A stretch of DNA of 64,000 nt from the NCBI RefSeq assembly GCF_043951865.1, contig NZ_JBINJF010000016.1:1-64000 (forward strand), in the 5' to 3' direction. A program made the translations under genes and the position numbers. This DNA comes from JAMQKA01 sp043951865 (GTDB lineage: Bacteria > Bacteroidota > Rhodothermia > Balneolales > Balneolaceae). Every line of letters starts with the position of its first letter. Positions within the stretch are counted from its first letter, which is position 1. Below are positions 1-8,620 of the stretch, one piece after another. The notes beneath the pieces were generated by a model that saw nothing but the letters and a program-made list of their open reading frames with translations, made no database searches and had not been told where the DNA came from.

Positions 1-2
1 TG

Positions 3-128
3 TACGGGCAGCCGGAATACGCCCAGCGGACGCGGGAGCTGAAAGAACGGCTGCGCGGCCTGCGGACTCAATACCGGGATACGACGGGCCCTCCGGTTAA
101 TGTAAATAAAGGATCGTTGACAGAATAA
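3..128 (+). CDS. C-terminal end of a probable sulfatase (5' truncated by window edge)
   Basis: Only the last 41 codons of an open frame that enters from the left edge are visible, ending in TAA at 126-128. The peptide is rich in Arg, Leu and Glu and contains PEYAQRTRELKERLRGLRTQ. This resembles the amphipathic C-terminal helix of S1-family sulfatases, where an asparagine or tyrosine-rich turn is followed by a Leu/Arg helix and a YxD motif. A sulfatase would fit the locus, which has an intact sulfatase at 6903 and amino-sugar catabolism genes. No catalytic region is visible, so the family call rests on the C-terminal pattern alone. A glycoside hydrolase tail is a possible alternative. Confidence 0.45.
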   Translation, partial: YGQPEYAQRTRELKERLRGLRTQYRDTTGPPVNVNKGSLTE

Positions 129-697
129 GTCTGTGATTCTATAAAGGGCACCGAAAGTCCCTCGATTTCGATCTCACCGATTCTTGAACCGGATTTACTA
201 GCAGGCGTTCGAGGAACCGGGATATCCTGTCGAAAAATCATTACGGCTAATCTTTTTGTTCTGTCATTATTGTTCAGCGGTGTGCTAATAGTCTGTGGAG
301 GAACAACAGCGATGCCTGTATAGGCAATGACGCAGGTAACTGACCCAAGAATTTGGGAATCCTTTCTATCAACCTGTGACAGGGTAAAATAGTGACACCG
401 GTAAAACAGATAGCTGAAAACCTTGATAGTGGGATCGCTTTATCCAGCTGTGGAGCTGGAAAAGAACCTTTTAAAGTATGAATTCAGATTTTATATTCCG
501 TTGATTTTTCAAACCCAGGGTCTTTTTCATTTTATTGAGTGCCTGGACGGGTTGAACAATCAGAGTTGACCGGAACTGCAGCGCCGGGGAATCCAAACAC
601 GGCGTAAAATAACATCAATTCGAAAACTGGTAAAAGGTTTTCGAGGCTCTTGCTTACAGGGAAAGGGAAGTACGAACATGAAAAAAGATTCAGATAG
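129..697. other. Intergenic region upstream of the DeoR-type regulator
   Basis: About 570 bases without a convincing gene. The sequence is AT-richer than its flanks. It should carry the promoter of the regulator that starts at 698. I saw no RNA gene, strong hairpin or recognisable repeat. Open frames on either strand here are short and lack conserved motifs. Confidence 0.6.
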
Positions 698-1462
698 ATG
701 AAATCTACAGTAGACAGGCGGGATCGGATCCTCCAAAAGATCCGAAGTGAAGGTTCGGTACGCGTTGACGAACTGAGTGAGGAGTTTGAAGTGTCCAGCG
801 TCACGATCCGGAATGACCTGGATTTTTTTGAGGAAAAGGGGCTTATTCACCGGACGTATGGGGGAGCGTTGTTGCTGAATAACGTTTATAACGATCCATC
901 GATAGAGGAGAAGGAGAAGCTGAATATTGAAGAGAAACGCCGGATCGGGGAATACGCGGCGGGACTGATACAAGACAATGAATCGATCATCCTCGACTCC
1001 GGTTCCACTACCCGGGAGATCGCCCTCCGGATCAAAGGCAAACAGAACCTTACCGTCATGAGCAACGCCATCAATATTGCGATGGAGCTGATCGGTTCGG
1101 AGGATATGCAGGTAATGCTGACGGGGGGCGTTCTGCGGAACAAATCCTACTCGCTGGTGGGACCCGAAGCCGAGCGAACCATGCAGAACTATTACTTTGA
1201 CAAGCTGTTTCTGGGGGCAGACGGACTGGACCTGGAGCACGGGCTTACCACTTCGAATCCCCTTGAAGCTCAATTAAATCGTATTATGGTGGAGCGCTCG
1301 AATACGGTAATCGCGGTTATGGATTCCACGAAGTTTGGCCGACACAGCTTTTCGTACATCTGCAATTTAGATCCTGTTGATACGGTTATTACCGATGTTA
1401 ATATTTCGGAGGAGTTTGAGGACAAACTCAAAAAACAGGATCTGCTGGTAGTTAAAGTATAG
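698..1462 (+). CDS. DeoR/AgaR-family transcriptional regulator
   Basis: A 254-residue protein with the standard DeoR layout. An N-terminal winged helix-turn-helix spans about residues 5-58 (RVDELSEEFEVSSVTIRNDL, then a RTYGGAL wing). A DeoRC sugar-phosphate-sensing domain follows, with ILDSGSTTREIA near 98-109 and LFLGADGLD near 170. Members of this family repress sugar operons and release DNA on binding a phosphorylated sugar. The gene is convergent with the minus-strand operon carrying an agaS-like isomerase, two PfkB kinases and a class II aldolase, so an AgaR-like role in GalNAc catabolism is inferred. The gene ends 26 bases from the stop of the amidohydrolase. Family assignment is firm; the effector is inferred. 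Confidence 0.88.
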   Translation: MKSTVDRRDRILQKIRSEGSVRVDELSEEFEVSSVTIRNDLDFFEEKGLIHRTYGGALLLNNVYNDPSIEEKEKLNIEEKRRIGEYAAGLIQDNESIILDSGSTTREIALRIKGKQNLTVMSNAINIAMELIGSEDMQVMLTGGVLRNKSYSLVGPEAERTMQNYYFDKLFLGADGLDLEHGLTTSNPLEAQLNRIMVERSNTVIAVMDSTKFGRHSFSYICNLDPVDTVITDVNISEEFEDKLKKQDLLVVKV

Positions 1463-1487
1463 CAGTTGCTCCAGGCAATGAACTGCT
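1461..1487. terminator. Hairpin between convergent genes
   Basis: A 7-base inverted repeat (AGCAGTT ... AACTGCT) with a 13-base loop fills the short gap between the convergent stops of the DeoR-type regulator and the amidohydrolase. It overlaps the regulator stop codon. There is no run of T on either side, so it would be a weak bidirectional terminator at best. Confidence 0.3.
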
Positions 1488-1488
1488 C

Positions 1489-2481
1489 TTACAATCGATA
1501 CCACCGCAGGGCGTTTGATCGATAAATTTTTTCAAGAACCGGTTGGGGCAGTGCCAATCCATTAAACGGTTCTTCAATTTGAGAAGAACGGAGCTGTTGG
1601 TCCGTTGCCAGGAATTTCCAGTGCATCTCCCATCGGTCTTTCAGCTCACGGAGAATGGCCTCAGCATCCTGATCGGGGTCATCAATAATATCGGTCCCGT
1701 AGATGATGCGGTCCTGGTATTCCCGGAAAAAGCGAACGACCTGTTCGTGGTCACGGGCAGCGTGGTAGTAGAGATGTGAAAACCGTTCGGCCAGATCCAC
1801 AGCCAAATTTGGGAAAGTGTCGAGCCGCCGGGCAACCTCATCAAGACTCCATTCCAGGCTGGCCAGGTGCAGGCCTACAAACCGGAGCTCGGGGTGCCGT
1901 TCCAGCAGGTGATCCCGAGATTCAATATGATCCCGGTAATCCGGGTAGTCGGGCTGCTTGTACATGTGATAGCGAGGGTGCCGGGAAAAGTAGTCGCGAT
2001 CGCTTTTTACCGTCATCTCCTCAACCGGCAGCCAGCAGTTTTTGGGTTCGCCCTGGTGACCCAGTACCGGTATGTGTTGCTCCTCCAGAAATTCAAAAAC
2101 CGGTACCAGTTCGGCGTCATCAGGCATAAGGAACGAACCATCAGGGCGTTGAATAGACATACCGATATTTTTCCAGAATTTGATTCCGCAGGCTCCCTCG
2201 CTCATTTTTTTTGTAATGCTGGAAATGGCCTGGTCTGCCCATTTCTTTTCAAATACCTCTTCTGTAGAAACCGTCGCGGCGTGCCAGAGGGCGGTTACAG
2301 AAGATGGACCGTACTTCAGGGCCAGTTGCCGCTGCTGCTCTATGGGGGGGAACTCGGGCACTTCGGTGTTGATGGTCAGCACCGAAAAATCGTACTCCCC
2401 GGCAAGTGCGAGCAGGTCTCCGCGGTCGGCGTTAAAGTGAATATGGGCGTCAATTTTTGGAAATGAACGGATCGACAGCAT
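1489..2481 (-). CDS. Amidohydrolase_2 family metal-dependent hydrolase
   Basis: A 330-residue TIM-barrel amidohydrolase of the amidohydrolase_2 (COG2159-like) type. It has KIDAHIHF near residues 9-16 (the HxH metal motif), a GHQGEP strand end near 140, VGLHLASLEW near 204 and IIYGTDIIDD near 265, which holds the metal-binding aspartate. It is the last gene of the minus-strand agaS operon, 11 bases after the aldolase stop. It is not a NagA-type (CE9) deacetylase by its motifs. The family acts on C-N, C-O or C-C bonds of varied carboxylate or lactone substrates, so its substrate here is unknown. No signal peptide is present, so it is cytoplasmic. It could process an acyl group or a lactone produced in the amino-sugar route; that is speculation. 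Confidence 0.8.
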   Translation of the reverse strand: MLSIRSFPKIDAHIHFNADRGDLLALAGEYDFSVLTINTEVPEFPPIEQQRQLALKYGPSSVTALWHAATVSTEEVFEKKWADQAISSITKKMSEGACGIKFWKNIGMSIQRPDGSFLMPDDAELVPVFEFLEEQHIPVLGHQGEPKNCWLPVEEMTVKSDRDYFSRHPRYHMYKQPDYPDYRDHIESRDHLLERHPELRFVGLHLASLEWSLDEVARRLDTFPNLAVDLAERFSHLYYHAARDHEQVVRFFREYQDRIIYGTDIIDDPDQDAEAILRELKDRWEMHWKFLATDQQLRSSQIEEPFNGLALPQPVLEKIYRSNALRWYRL

Positions 2482-2492
2482 GAGGTGAGGGT

Positions 2493-3314
2493 TTATGCCT
2501 GGTTTAACATCTCAATTTTATTTTTTAACAGCTGCTCTACGTGAGCGATTGCCGGGGGAAAAACCTTGCGGAGATCGATCTCATCCGACTTTGGAAGCTC
2601 TTCCCGGAGCGTGCTCATAAAGCCGTTTTTTACTTCGGTGGCAAGGTTGATCTTGCGAATACCATTTTGCACAGCCTCCTGGATCTGCTTATCCGGGATG
2701 CCGGACCCCCCGTGAAGAACAAGGGCGGCAGGCGTCGCTTTATGTATGTTAGCCAGGAGATCGATATCCAGCTCGGGCTCCCTGTCATAAAATCCGTGGG
2801 CGGAGCCGATCGCCACAGCCAGGGCATCGATGCCGGTCGCCTCGACAAAGGTTTTCGCTTCCCCGGGCTGGGTGAAGGCGACCTCCTCTTTCGACTGTCC
2901 CAGCTTGGCGATATATCCCAGTTCCGCCTCTACATTGGCCCCGTACGGCCGGGCCATCTCCACCACCTGCCGGCTGAGCTTCCTGTTTTCTTCGATCGGC
3001 TGCTCGCTGGCATCGATCATGACAGAATCGTAGCCGGCATCCAGGGCGCGCTTGATCAGATCGATATCCTGGGCGTGGTCGAGATGCAGCCAGGCCTCCA
3101 CGCCATATTGCTGTGTTGCGGCCCGCGCCAGGCTGGTGGTGACCTCCAGGCCCAGGTACTCGATGGTGCGTTTGGTCGTCTGCAGGATAATGGGCTGCTG
3201 CAGGCTCGCTGCAGCTCGAAGTATGGCCGACAACGTCTCAAAATTGTAAAAATTGACAGCCAACAGCGCTCTGTTCTTCTTGTCCAGTTCCTTGAATTTA
3301 TCTTGTAATTTCAT
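2493..3314 (-). CDS. kbaY: Class II tagatose/fructose-bisphosphate aldolase (KbaY/AgaY-like)
   Basis: A 273-residue class II aldolase when started at the ATG at 3314. The frame stays open to 3362, but the extra 16 residues are not family-like. The zinc ligands and catalytic residues are present: HLDHAQD (Asp79, His80), EAELGYI (Glu131), GSAHGFY (His173) and VLHGGSG (His201), plus the C-terminal phosphate-binding KINLATE. The enzyme cleaves a ketose 1,6-bisphosphate into glyceraldehyde 3-phosphate and dihydroxyacetone phosphate. The neighbouring SIS isomerase and PfkB kinases make tagatose 1,6-bisphosphate the likely substrate, as in Aga/Kba pathways. The start codon lies 17 bases inside the upstream kinase gene, so the two are probably translationally coupled. 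Fructose bisphosphate specificity cannot be excluded. Confidence 0.86.
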   Translation of the reverse strand: MKLQDKFKELDKKNRALLAVNFYNFETLSAILRAAASLQQPIILQTTKRTIEYLGLEVTTSLARAATQQYGVEAWLHLDHAQDIDLIKRALDAGYDSVMIDASEQPIEENRKLSRQVVEMARPYGANVEAELGYIAKLGQSKEEVAFTQPGEAKTFVEATGIDALAVAIGSAHGFYDREPELDIDLLANIHKATPAALVLHGGSGIPDKQIQEAVQNGIRKINLATEVKNGFMSTLREELPKSDEIDLRKVFPPAIAHVEQLLKNKIEMLNQA

Positions 3315-4275
3315 CGAATTTGGTTGTTGAAAATTTTTGGTTGGCAATGTGAAGTACCTCATCGATACTGGTAATGGCGGCAGTGCCTCCGGCCTGGGTC
3401 GTGGATACCGCTCCCGCCAGGTTGGCGAACGCCACCGACTGCTCGATGGAGTCTCCTTTCAAAAAGCGGTAGATGAAACCGGCATTAAAACTGTCTCCCG
3501 CCCCGACGGCATCTACGGGATCTTCATTAATATAAGCCGGGACGGTTTCGATGGTTCCCTCCTTCAAAAATGTTGCGCCACGAGTGCCCCGTTTGACGAT
3601 TACAGCTGCGTTGGTAGCCGGGCGTAATTTTTCCAGCCCATCTTCAACCGAGGATGCCTTGGTATACTGCAGGAATTCCGCCTCGTTGGGAAGAAAAAAG
3701 TCGATCTGTTTCAAAAGTTGGGAAAGGTTGAGGTCCCATTTTTCATCGGGATCCCATTGGGGATCTATGGATACGGTCATGCCGCTGGATTTAGCCCGCT
3801 GAACAATATTAATCAAATCTCGCTTGATCCCCGGCTGCAAAAAAATGGAGGAGATATGCAGGTGGCGGGCTTCGCGAAAAGCTTCATCCGGGATATCGGC
3901 ACCCGAAAACTGGGACATGGCCCCCGGATAGGTAACCATCGCGCGGGAGTTGTTGAACCGGATGATCGCCGTGAGCCCGGTTTTATGGCGATCTGAAATA
4001 CGTATTCGATCTGTCTCGACCCCGAAATCTTGTAGCTGGGAGATCACCTGGGTGCCAAAACTATCACTCCCGACCAGCCCGCAAAAGCGGGTGGAGATAC
4101 CGAGCCGCGCGATGTTGGCGGCAAAGATGGCGGAGGAGCTGCCGAGAGTGAGGTTCATATCCCCGGCGATTTTTTCCTTCTCCAGCTCCGGAAACGATTC
4201 GAGATCATCCAGGATAAGGTCCATGTTCAGTTCACCTGCGACCAACAGCTCAATACTTTGTCTCTTTGAAGTCAT
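3298..4275 (-). CDS. PfkB-family carbohydrate kinase
   Basis: A 325-residue ribokinase-fold kinase. The PfkB C-terminal signature DAVGAGDSFNAGF (about 255-267) contains the catalytic Asp261 and the anion hole. An N-terminal segment LTLGSSSAIFAANIARLG (about 43-60) corresponds to the sugar-binding signature, with GSSSA instead of the usual GGxxxN. PfkB kinases phosphorylate sugars or sugar phosphates with ATP. It overlaps the upstream LacC-like kinase by four bases (ATGA) and overlaps the aldolase start downstream, so it belongs to the agaS operon. Two kinases in one operon suggest different substrates, for example a free sugar and tagatose 6-phosphate. This one looks closer to ribokinase/KdgK types. 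Substrate unassigned. Confidence 0.86.
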   Translation of the reverse strand: MTSKRQSIELLVAGELNMDLILDDLESFPELEKEKIAGDMNLTLGSSSAIFAANIARLGISTRFCGLVGSDSFGTQVISQLQDFGVETDRIRISDRHKTGLTAIIRFNNSRAMVTYPGAMSQFSGADIPDEAFREARHLHISSIFLQPGIKRDLINIVQRAKSSGMTVSIDPQWDPDEKWDLNLSQLLKQIDFFLPNEAEFLQYTKASSVEDGLEKLRPATNAAVIVKRGTRGATFLKEGTIETVPAYINEDPVDAVGAGDSFNAGFIYRFLKGDSIEQSVAFANLAGAVSTTQAGGTAAITSIDEVLHIANQKFSTTKFDEITR

Positions 4276-5201
4276 AATTCAAGAATATCTATCGTTACAT
4301 CCGGCAAAATTTGGTTGACGTCTTCGGCTTTAAGCAGTCCCAGTTCGGGATGTATGCAGTTGGCGCTTCCGCATGCCGTGGCGTACCGGGCCCAGTAGCA
4401 AGGATCTTCTGTAGTCACCCATGCCCTGCACAGCCCGGCAACAAGACAGTCTCCCGCCCCGACGGTACTGGTGACGGTTGATTGGTCGAGGTCGTGGCGG
4501 GCGTGGTAGAGGTGGTCTTCCACGCAAAGGTATAATCCCTCGCTTCCGGCCGTAACGGCTGCAATGGTGCAATTTGCGGCGAGCCAGCGGACTATTTCTG
4601 CTGGATCTTCCTTTCCACTGAGTTCATGCCCTTCATGCTGATTGATGTGAACAGCTCTGGGCTGCTTCTTTAAAGCGTGGTCCAGTAGCGGCCCGGAGGC
4701 ATCGACAAATACGGGAATGTCTGCCCTGTCTGAAATAGATGCCAGTTCGAGGTAAAGAGTATCGTCAAAACCGCGGGCGGCCGATCCGCTCAATACCACC
4801 GCTTCGGGAGATCGTTCTTCGATACAGTTCCGGAAATCGGCGGTAAACTGCTCTGTCTGCCCGGATGTCAGCTCGGGTCCCGCCCCGAGCAGCTCGGTTT
4901 CATCCCACGAGGTGGATGAGCGGTTGGTGATACAGATACGGGTCCAGCCGGGAACGCTGGGTCCGAGGGTGGGAACCTGGTTATTTCGGCACGATTCCTG
5001 TAGCCATCGGCCCGTCTCGCCGCCCCACACTCCCAGTACGGTTACCTCTTCACCCAGCTCGCGCAGCGCAAAAGCCACGTGGATCCCCTTGCCTCCGGGA
5101 AAAAAAGATTCTCCGGACGAGCGATTCGTCGTTCCGCGGTCGATTTCATTGAATGACCAAAAGGAATCTACCGAGGGATTGGCACAGACGGCAAGGATCA
5201 T
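4272..5201 (-). CDS. PfkB kinase of the 1-phosphofructokinase/tagatose-6-phosphate kinase type
   Basis: A 309-residue hexose-phosphate kinase of the FruK/LacC subgroup. It begins with the typical strand ILAVCANPSVD, has signature 1 with GGKGIHVAFALRELG (about 36-50), and has signature 2 with TVGAGDCLVAGL (catalytic Asp251). This subgroup phosphorylates fructose 1-phosphate or tagatose 6-phosphate to the 1,6-bisphosphate. It lies 14 bases after the agaS-like gene and overlaps the next kinase by four bases. With a SIS isomerase before it and a class II aldolase after it, tagatose 6-phosphate is the best candidate substrate. The binding site shows Ile in place of the usual Asn after GGKG, a small departure from the consensus. 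Confidence 0.84.
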   Translation of the reverse strand: MILAVCANPSVDSFWSFNEIDRGTTNRSSGESFFPGGKGIHVAFALRELGEEVTVLGVWGGETGRWLQESCRNNQVPTLGPSVPGWTRICITNRSSTSWDETELLGAGPELTSGQTEQFTADFRNCIEERSPEAVVLSGSAARGFDDTLYLELASISDRADIPVFVDASGPLLDHALKKQPRAVHINQHEGHELSGKEDPAEIVRWLAANCTIAAVTAGSEGLYLCVEDHLYHARHDLDQSTVTSTVGAGDCLVAGLCRAWVTTEDPCYWARYATACGSANCIHPELGLLKAEDVNQILPDVTIDILEL

Positions 5202-5215
5202 AACAGATCGGGTCG

Positions 5216-6397
5216 TTAATGAACGGCAGGTTCGCTGTATATTTTGACACCCTCCACCACCCGGGAGATAGTACCCTCGGGAGAGGGATTATCGGGATTG
5301 AGCGAAAGCTGAATAGACTTGTAAAACCCGATTATCTGGGATGGCAGTGTGCAGAGGATGGCCCAGAAATGATTGTCGATCTGGTTTTCATCCCCGGGCT
5401 GAATCATGAAATCGATCGCATTCAGATCGCCGAATCGCCGATCTGCCACCGCCGCGGTGGTTACATCAATATCGTGCCGCGCAATTTGCTGTACCAGGTC
5501 GCGTTCATACCTGCGCGTTTGCTCGTCGTTGGAAAGCAGGTAAACCAGCAGCGTTTTATCGTTGATAATAGCTTTGGGACCGTGCCTGAACCCGAGAAAG
5601 GAATCAAACTTGCCAACGACACGGCCATTGGTTAATTCCTGTACTTTCAGGTGAGATTCCCGCGCTATTCCCAGCAGGGGACCACTGCCCAAAAATACGA
5701 TACGCGAGAAATCGGTTTCCGCGATATTGAAAAGCCGTTCGGAGAAGTCCCCGATAATTCGGTTTCCGGTGCGGGCAAGTGCCTGTATCTGGCGAGTAAT
5801 TTCTTCGTCGGCGGCTTCGAACAGGGAGGGAATCAGCAGCGCCGCCAGCGCCATGCTCGTGAAGCTGTTCGTCATCGCCAGGCTCTGATCTTCGGCCCCC
5901 TCCGGCAGCAGAAATACAAAGCTGTTGTCCCGGCTTTTCATCTGCGCCAGCTCACCCTCGGGATTGCAGGTGATAAGTAAATGAAAGACTTGATCACACT
6001 TGCGATTTGCAATATCCACAACCGCCCTGCTTTCGGGACTGTTGCCCGAGCGACCGAATGAAATGAGCAGCAGCGGCTGAGAGGTGAGAATAAGCTCGTC
6101 AAAATCAGTAACCAGGTCGGTGGTGGGAACGGCCCGGGCGTTCCTTGAAAAGACCCGTTGCCAGGTCGAAGCGACCGAATCGCCGATAAAAGCAGAGGAT
6201 CCAGCCCCCGTCAGTACGATATTCAGATCTTCATGGGCCAGAATACCGTCAAGGAAAGAAGCGATCTCTTTTTTTTGGGCCCGGAGATCGGTCCAGGTTT
6301 TTTTCCAGGTCTCCGGCTGACGAGCGATCTCGGCGGAGGTAAACCTGCCTGTTTCATCATCAAGTGGTGCCCTTTCAGGCAAAAATAGGTTACTCAT
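5216..6397 (-). CDS. agaS: SIS-domain sugar isomerase/deaminase, AgaS-like
   Basis: A 393-residue protein with two SIS domains. The first shows LTGAGSSAFIG (about 62-72) and SFGRSGNSPESRAVVDIA (about 113-130). The second shows FLGSGPLLGIARESHLKVQE and the C-terminal FLGFRHGPKAIIN segment typical of AgaS and GlmS isomerase domains. AgaS converts galactosamine 6-phosphate to tagatose 6-phosphate with release of ammonia. Length and motif order match AgaS rather than the single-domain SIS proteins. It is the first gene of a five-gene minus-strand operon that continues with two PfkB kinases, an aldolase and an amidohydrolase. Candidate control elements lie in the divergent 500-base spacer upstream. 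Function by family is strong; activity is untested. Confidence 0.87.
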   Translation of the reverse strand: MSNLFLPERAPLDDETGRFTSAEIARQPETWKKTWTDLRAQKKEIASFLDGILAHEDLNIVLTGAGSSAFIGDSVASTWQRVFSRNARAVPTTDLVTDFDELILTSQPLLLISFGRSGNSPESRAVVDIANRKCDQVFHLLITCNPEGELAQMKSRDNSFVFLLPEGAEDQSLAMTNSFTSMALAALLIPSLFEAADEEITRQIQALARTGNRIIGDFSERLFNIAETDFSRIVFLGSGPLLGIARESHLKVQELTNGRVVGKFDSFLGFRHGPKAIINDKTLLVYLLSNDEQTRRYERDLVQQIARHDIDVTTAAVADRRFGDLNAIDFMIQPGDENQIDNHFWAILCTLPSQIIGFYKSIQLSLNPDNPSPEGTISRVVEGVKIYSEPAVH

Positions 6398-6902
6398 GAA
6401 AAAGCTAATTCAGTTAGTCTAAAGTCTACATTGTTTGTTAATCACAGTATAAACCAAGTTCAACTAAATAACAAAACGAAAGATAAAATGTCCCATATCA
6501 AGGCCATATAAATAATTTGTTGCATTTTATTCAATAGATGTTAGATTTATGGAAGAAATCGAAATGTGAAAATTGTCTTTCCCTTTCATGTTGAAATAAC
6601 AATCACAAAACGTGTTTGCCGTTTTGTTTCCTGAACAGATGGCAGCCGGGACTGAGTAAGGCTGTCCCGCTGAGAGAACCCTTTGTTGGGATGTTGACAG
6701 ATCGTTTGGAGGAGTGATTTCCTGATTTGCCTTTCATTGGAAGCCTGATGCTAATATTTCCTTTGAATATGGCATAAAAGAGACCTATGATATGATCAGA
6801 TGGAGAGTCCGGCTACGGGGCTCGCAGGGTAGCCGATTCGGGATGATGTACATCCCACGGAATCGTGGCCTAATATAACATTCGTTATCAAAACTAAAGA
6901 TT
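6398..6902. promoter_or_regulatory. Divergent control region between agaS operon and sulfatase
   Basis: A 505-base AT-rich spacer between the minus-strand agaS operon and the plus-strand sulfatase. It holds an 8-base perfect inverted repeat (ACAAAACG, 7-base spacer, CGTTTTGT) at 6605-6627. It also holds AATCACAGTATAAA at 6440-6453 and AAAACGAAA at 6473-6481. Closely similar words recur before the M81 gene (12514-12536). Known AgaR boxes are rich in TTTCGTTT, which resembles the reverse complement of the 6473 word. Binding by the DeoR-type regulator is an inference. Confidence 0.4.
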
Positions 6903-8426
6903 ATGCAGAAGACCATAACCAGCGGGGCAGAACGCCCCTCTACTTTTTCCTGGACAGTGCCGTTAATATTACTTTTTGTTTTTGTGAGCTGTACCGGCGA
7001 TTCTGAAGGGGACGGGGAACTGGATACCCGGAAACCAAATATAGTCTTTATTATGGCCGATGACCTTGGGTATGGCGATCTCGGCTCGTACGGACAGCAG
7101 CAGATCAAGACGCCGTACCTGGACCAGCTGGCAGCAGAGGGTATGCGTTTCACCCAGCATTATTCTGGCAGCACCGTATGTGCTCCCTCGCGCTCAGTAT
7201 TGATGACAGGATTGCACACCGGTCATACACCCATTCGGGGAAACCGCGAGCATAATCCGATTGGCCAGTTTCCGATTCCCGACAGCGCGGTTACCGTGGC
7301 GGAGCTGTTACAAAAAGCGGGCTACAAAACCGGTGCATTCGGCAAATGGGGACTGGGCTATCCGGGATCGGAAGGATCGCCCGGCAAGCAGGGGTTCGAC
7401 TATTTTTACGGTTACAATGGGCAGCGCCGGGCCCATTTCTTTTATCCCGAGTTCCTCTTTCGGGAAGAAGCGGGCAAGGAACCGGTGCGCGTGCCCCTGA
7501 AAGGCAATGAAGTCAGGGATACCTCCCGGCCCGGCTTTGAGCATCCCGGCTCCGGACCGCCCGTCAAGCGGGGTACCTACAGCCAGGATGCGATCATGGA
7601 AGAGGCGCTCTCTTTTGTGGAGCGGCAGGCCGTGGAAGACCAGCCTTTTTTTGCGTACCTGCCCCTCAATATTCCCCATGCCTCCCTGACGTTGCCCGAG
7701 TCGGCCCTTGAGCCGTATCTTGACGAAGAGGGAAACAGCATATTTAAAGAGGAACCATTTGAAGGCGGACATTATGCGGCTCAGCCGATGCCTCGCGCCA
7801 CCTACGCCGCCATGATAACGCTCCTGGATGATTATGTGGGGCGCCTCATCCGGAAATTGCGGGAACAGGACATTGCGGAGCAAACCCTTGTGATTTTTAC
7901 CAGTGACAATGGTCCCCATTCCGAAGGAGGCCACGACCCCGCTTTTTTTGACAGCAATGGGCCGCTTCGAGGTATAAAACGGGATCTCTATGAAGGTGGA
8001 ATCCGGGTCCCGATGATAGCGTGGTGGCCCGGACAGATTCAGGAAGGGGCGACCAGCGATCATATCTCTGCGTTTGAGGATTTTATGCCGACCTTTGCCG
8101 AACTGGCGGGCACACAGCCACCTTCCAGGACAGATGGCGTTTCAATGGTACCCACGTTACTGGATCAGCCCGGCCAAAAAGAACGGGCCTATTTATATTG
8201 GGAGTTCCCGGCACGGGGAGGGAAACAGGCGGTCAGAATGGGAAAATGGAAGGCCGTACGTCTGAATGTCAGCCGGGATCCCGAAAGTCCGATTGAGCTC
8301 TACAACCTGGAACGGGATCTGTCGGAAAAACACAACGTAGCGGAGCAGCATCCTGAAGTGATTGAAGAGATAAAACAAATTTTTGAAGAGGCCCGGACAC
8401 CTTCTGAATACTTTACGCTATTTTGA
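6903..8426 (+). CDS. S1-family sulfatase, exported
   Basis: A 507-residue arylsulfatase-like enzyme. An N-terminal hydrophobic segment ends in FVSC at about residue 30, so it is exported and possibly a lipoprotein. The metal site starts with MADDLGYGD (about 51-59). The sulfatase signature CAPSRSVLMTG (Cys93) carries the cysteine that is matured to formylglycine, followed by TGHTPIRGN. A downstream SDNGPHSEGG motif completes the metal site. Sulfatases remove sulfate esters from glycans so that exo-glycosidases can act. Its position before a GH109-type alpha-GalNAc hydrolase suggests a sulfated GalNAc or Gal substrate. A formylglycine-generating enzyme or anSME is not in this window and must be encoded elsewhere. 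The exact sulfatase subfamily was not resolved. Confidence 0.9.
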   Translation: MQKTITSGAERPSTFSWTVPLILLFVFVSCTGDSEGDGELDTRKPNIVFIMADDLGYGDLGSYGQQQIKTPYLDQLAAEGMRFTQHYSGSTVCAPSRSVLMTGLHTGHTPIRGNREHNPIGQFPIPDSAVTVAELLQKAGYKTGAFGKWGLGYPGSEGSPGKQGFDYFYGYNGQRRAHFFYPEFLFREEAGKEPVRVPLKGNEVRDTSRPGFEHPGSGPPVKRGTYSQDAIMEEALSFVERQAVEDQPFFAYLPLNIPHASLTLPESALEPYLDEEGNSIFKEEPFEGGHYAAQPMPRATYAAMITLLDDYVGRLIRKLREQDIAEQTLVIFTSDNGPHSEGGHDPAFFDSNGPLRGIKRDLYEGGIRVPMIAWWPGQIQEGATSDHISAFEDFMPTFAELAGTQPPSRTDGVSMVPTLLDQPGQKERAYLYWEFPARGGKQAVRMGKWKAVRLNVSRDPESPIELYNLERDLSEKHNVAEQHPEVIEEIKQIFEEARTPSEYFTLF

Positions 8427-8620
8427 TGAAACATGAGGACTGCAGAATATCTCTGTAGTTACCGCTCTTTTGTCCTGCAGGTGAAGAACAGTGGTCTGAC
8501 CAAACATGAAAAATTGTGGATTGTTGAATGGGACAGAGTGTATGTACCCGGCATGAAGTTTTTGAAGGGATACCCAAGCCAGGAAATTAACAACAACAGT
8601 AAGATTAAATTTTGATTGTC

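Noticed and set aside
8433..8615. A 60-codon frame between the sulfatase and GH109-type genes
   Set aside because: Short, without signal peptide or conserved motif, and ending at the next gene; more likely leader sequence.
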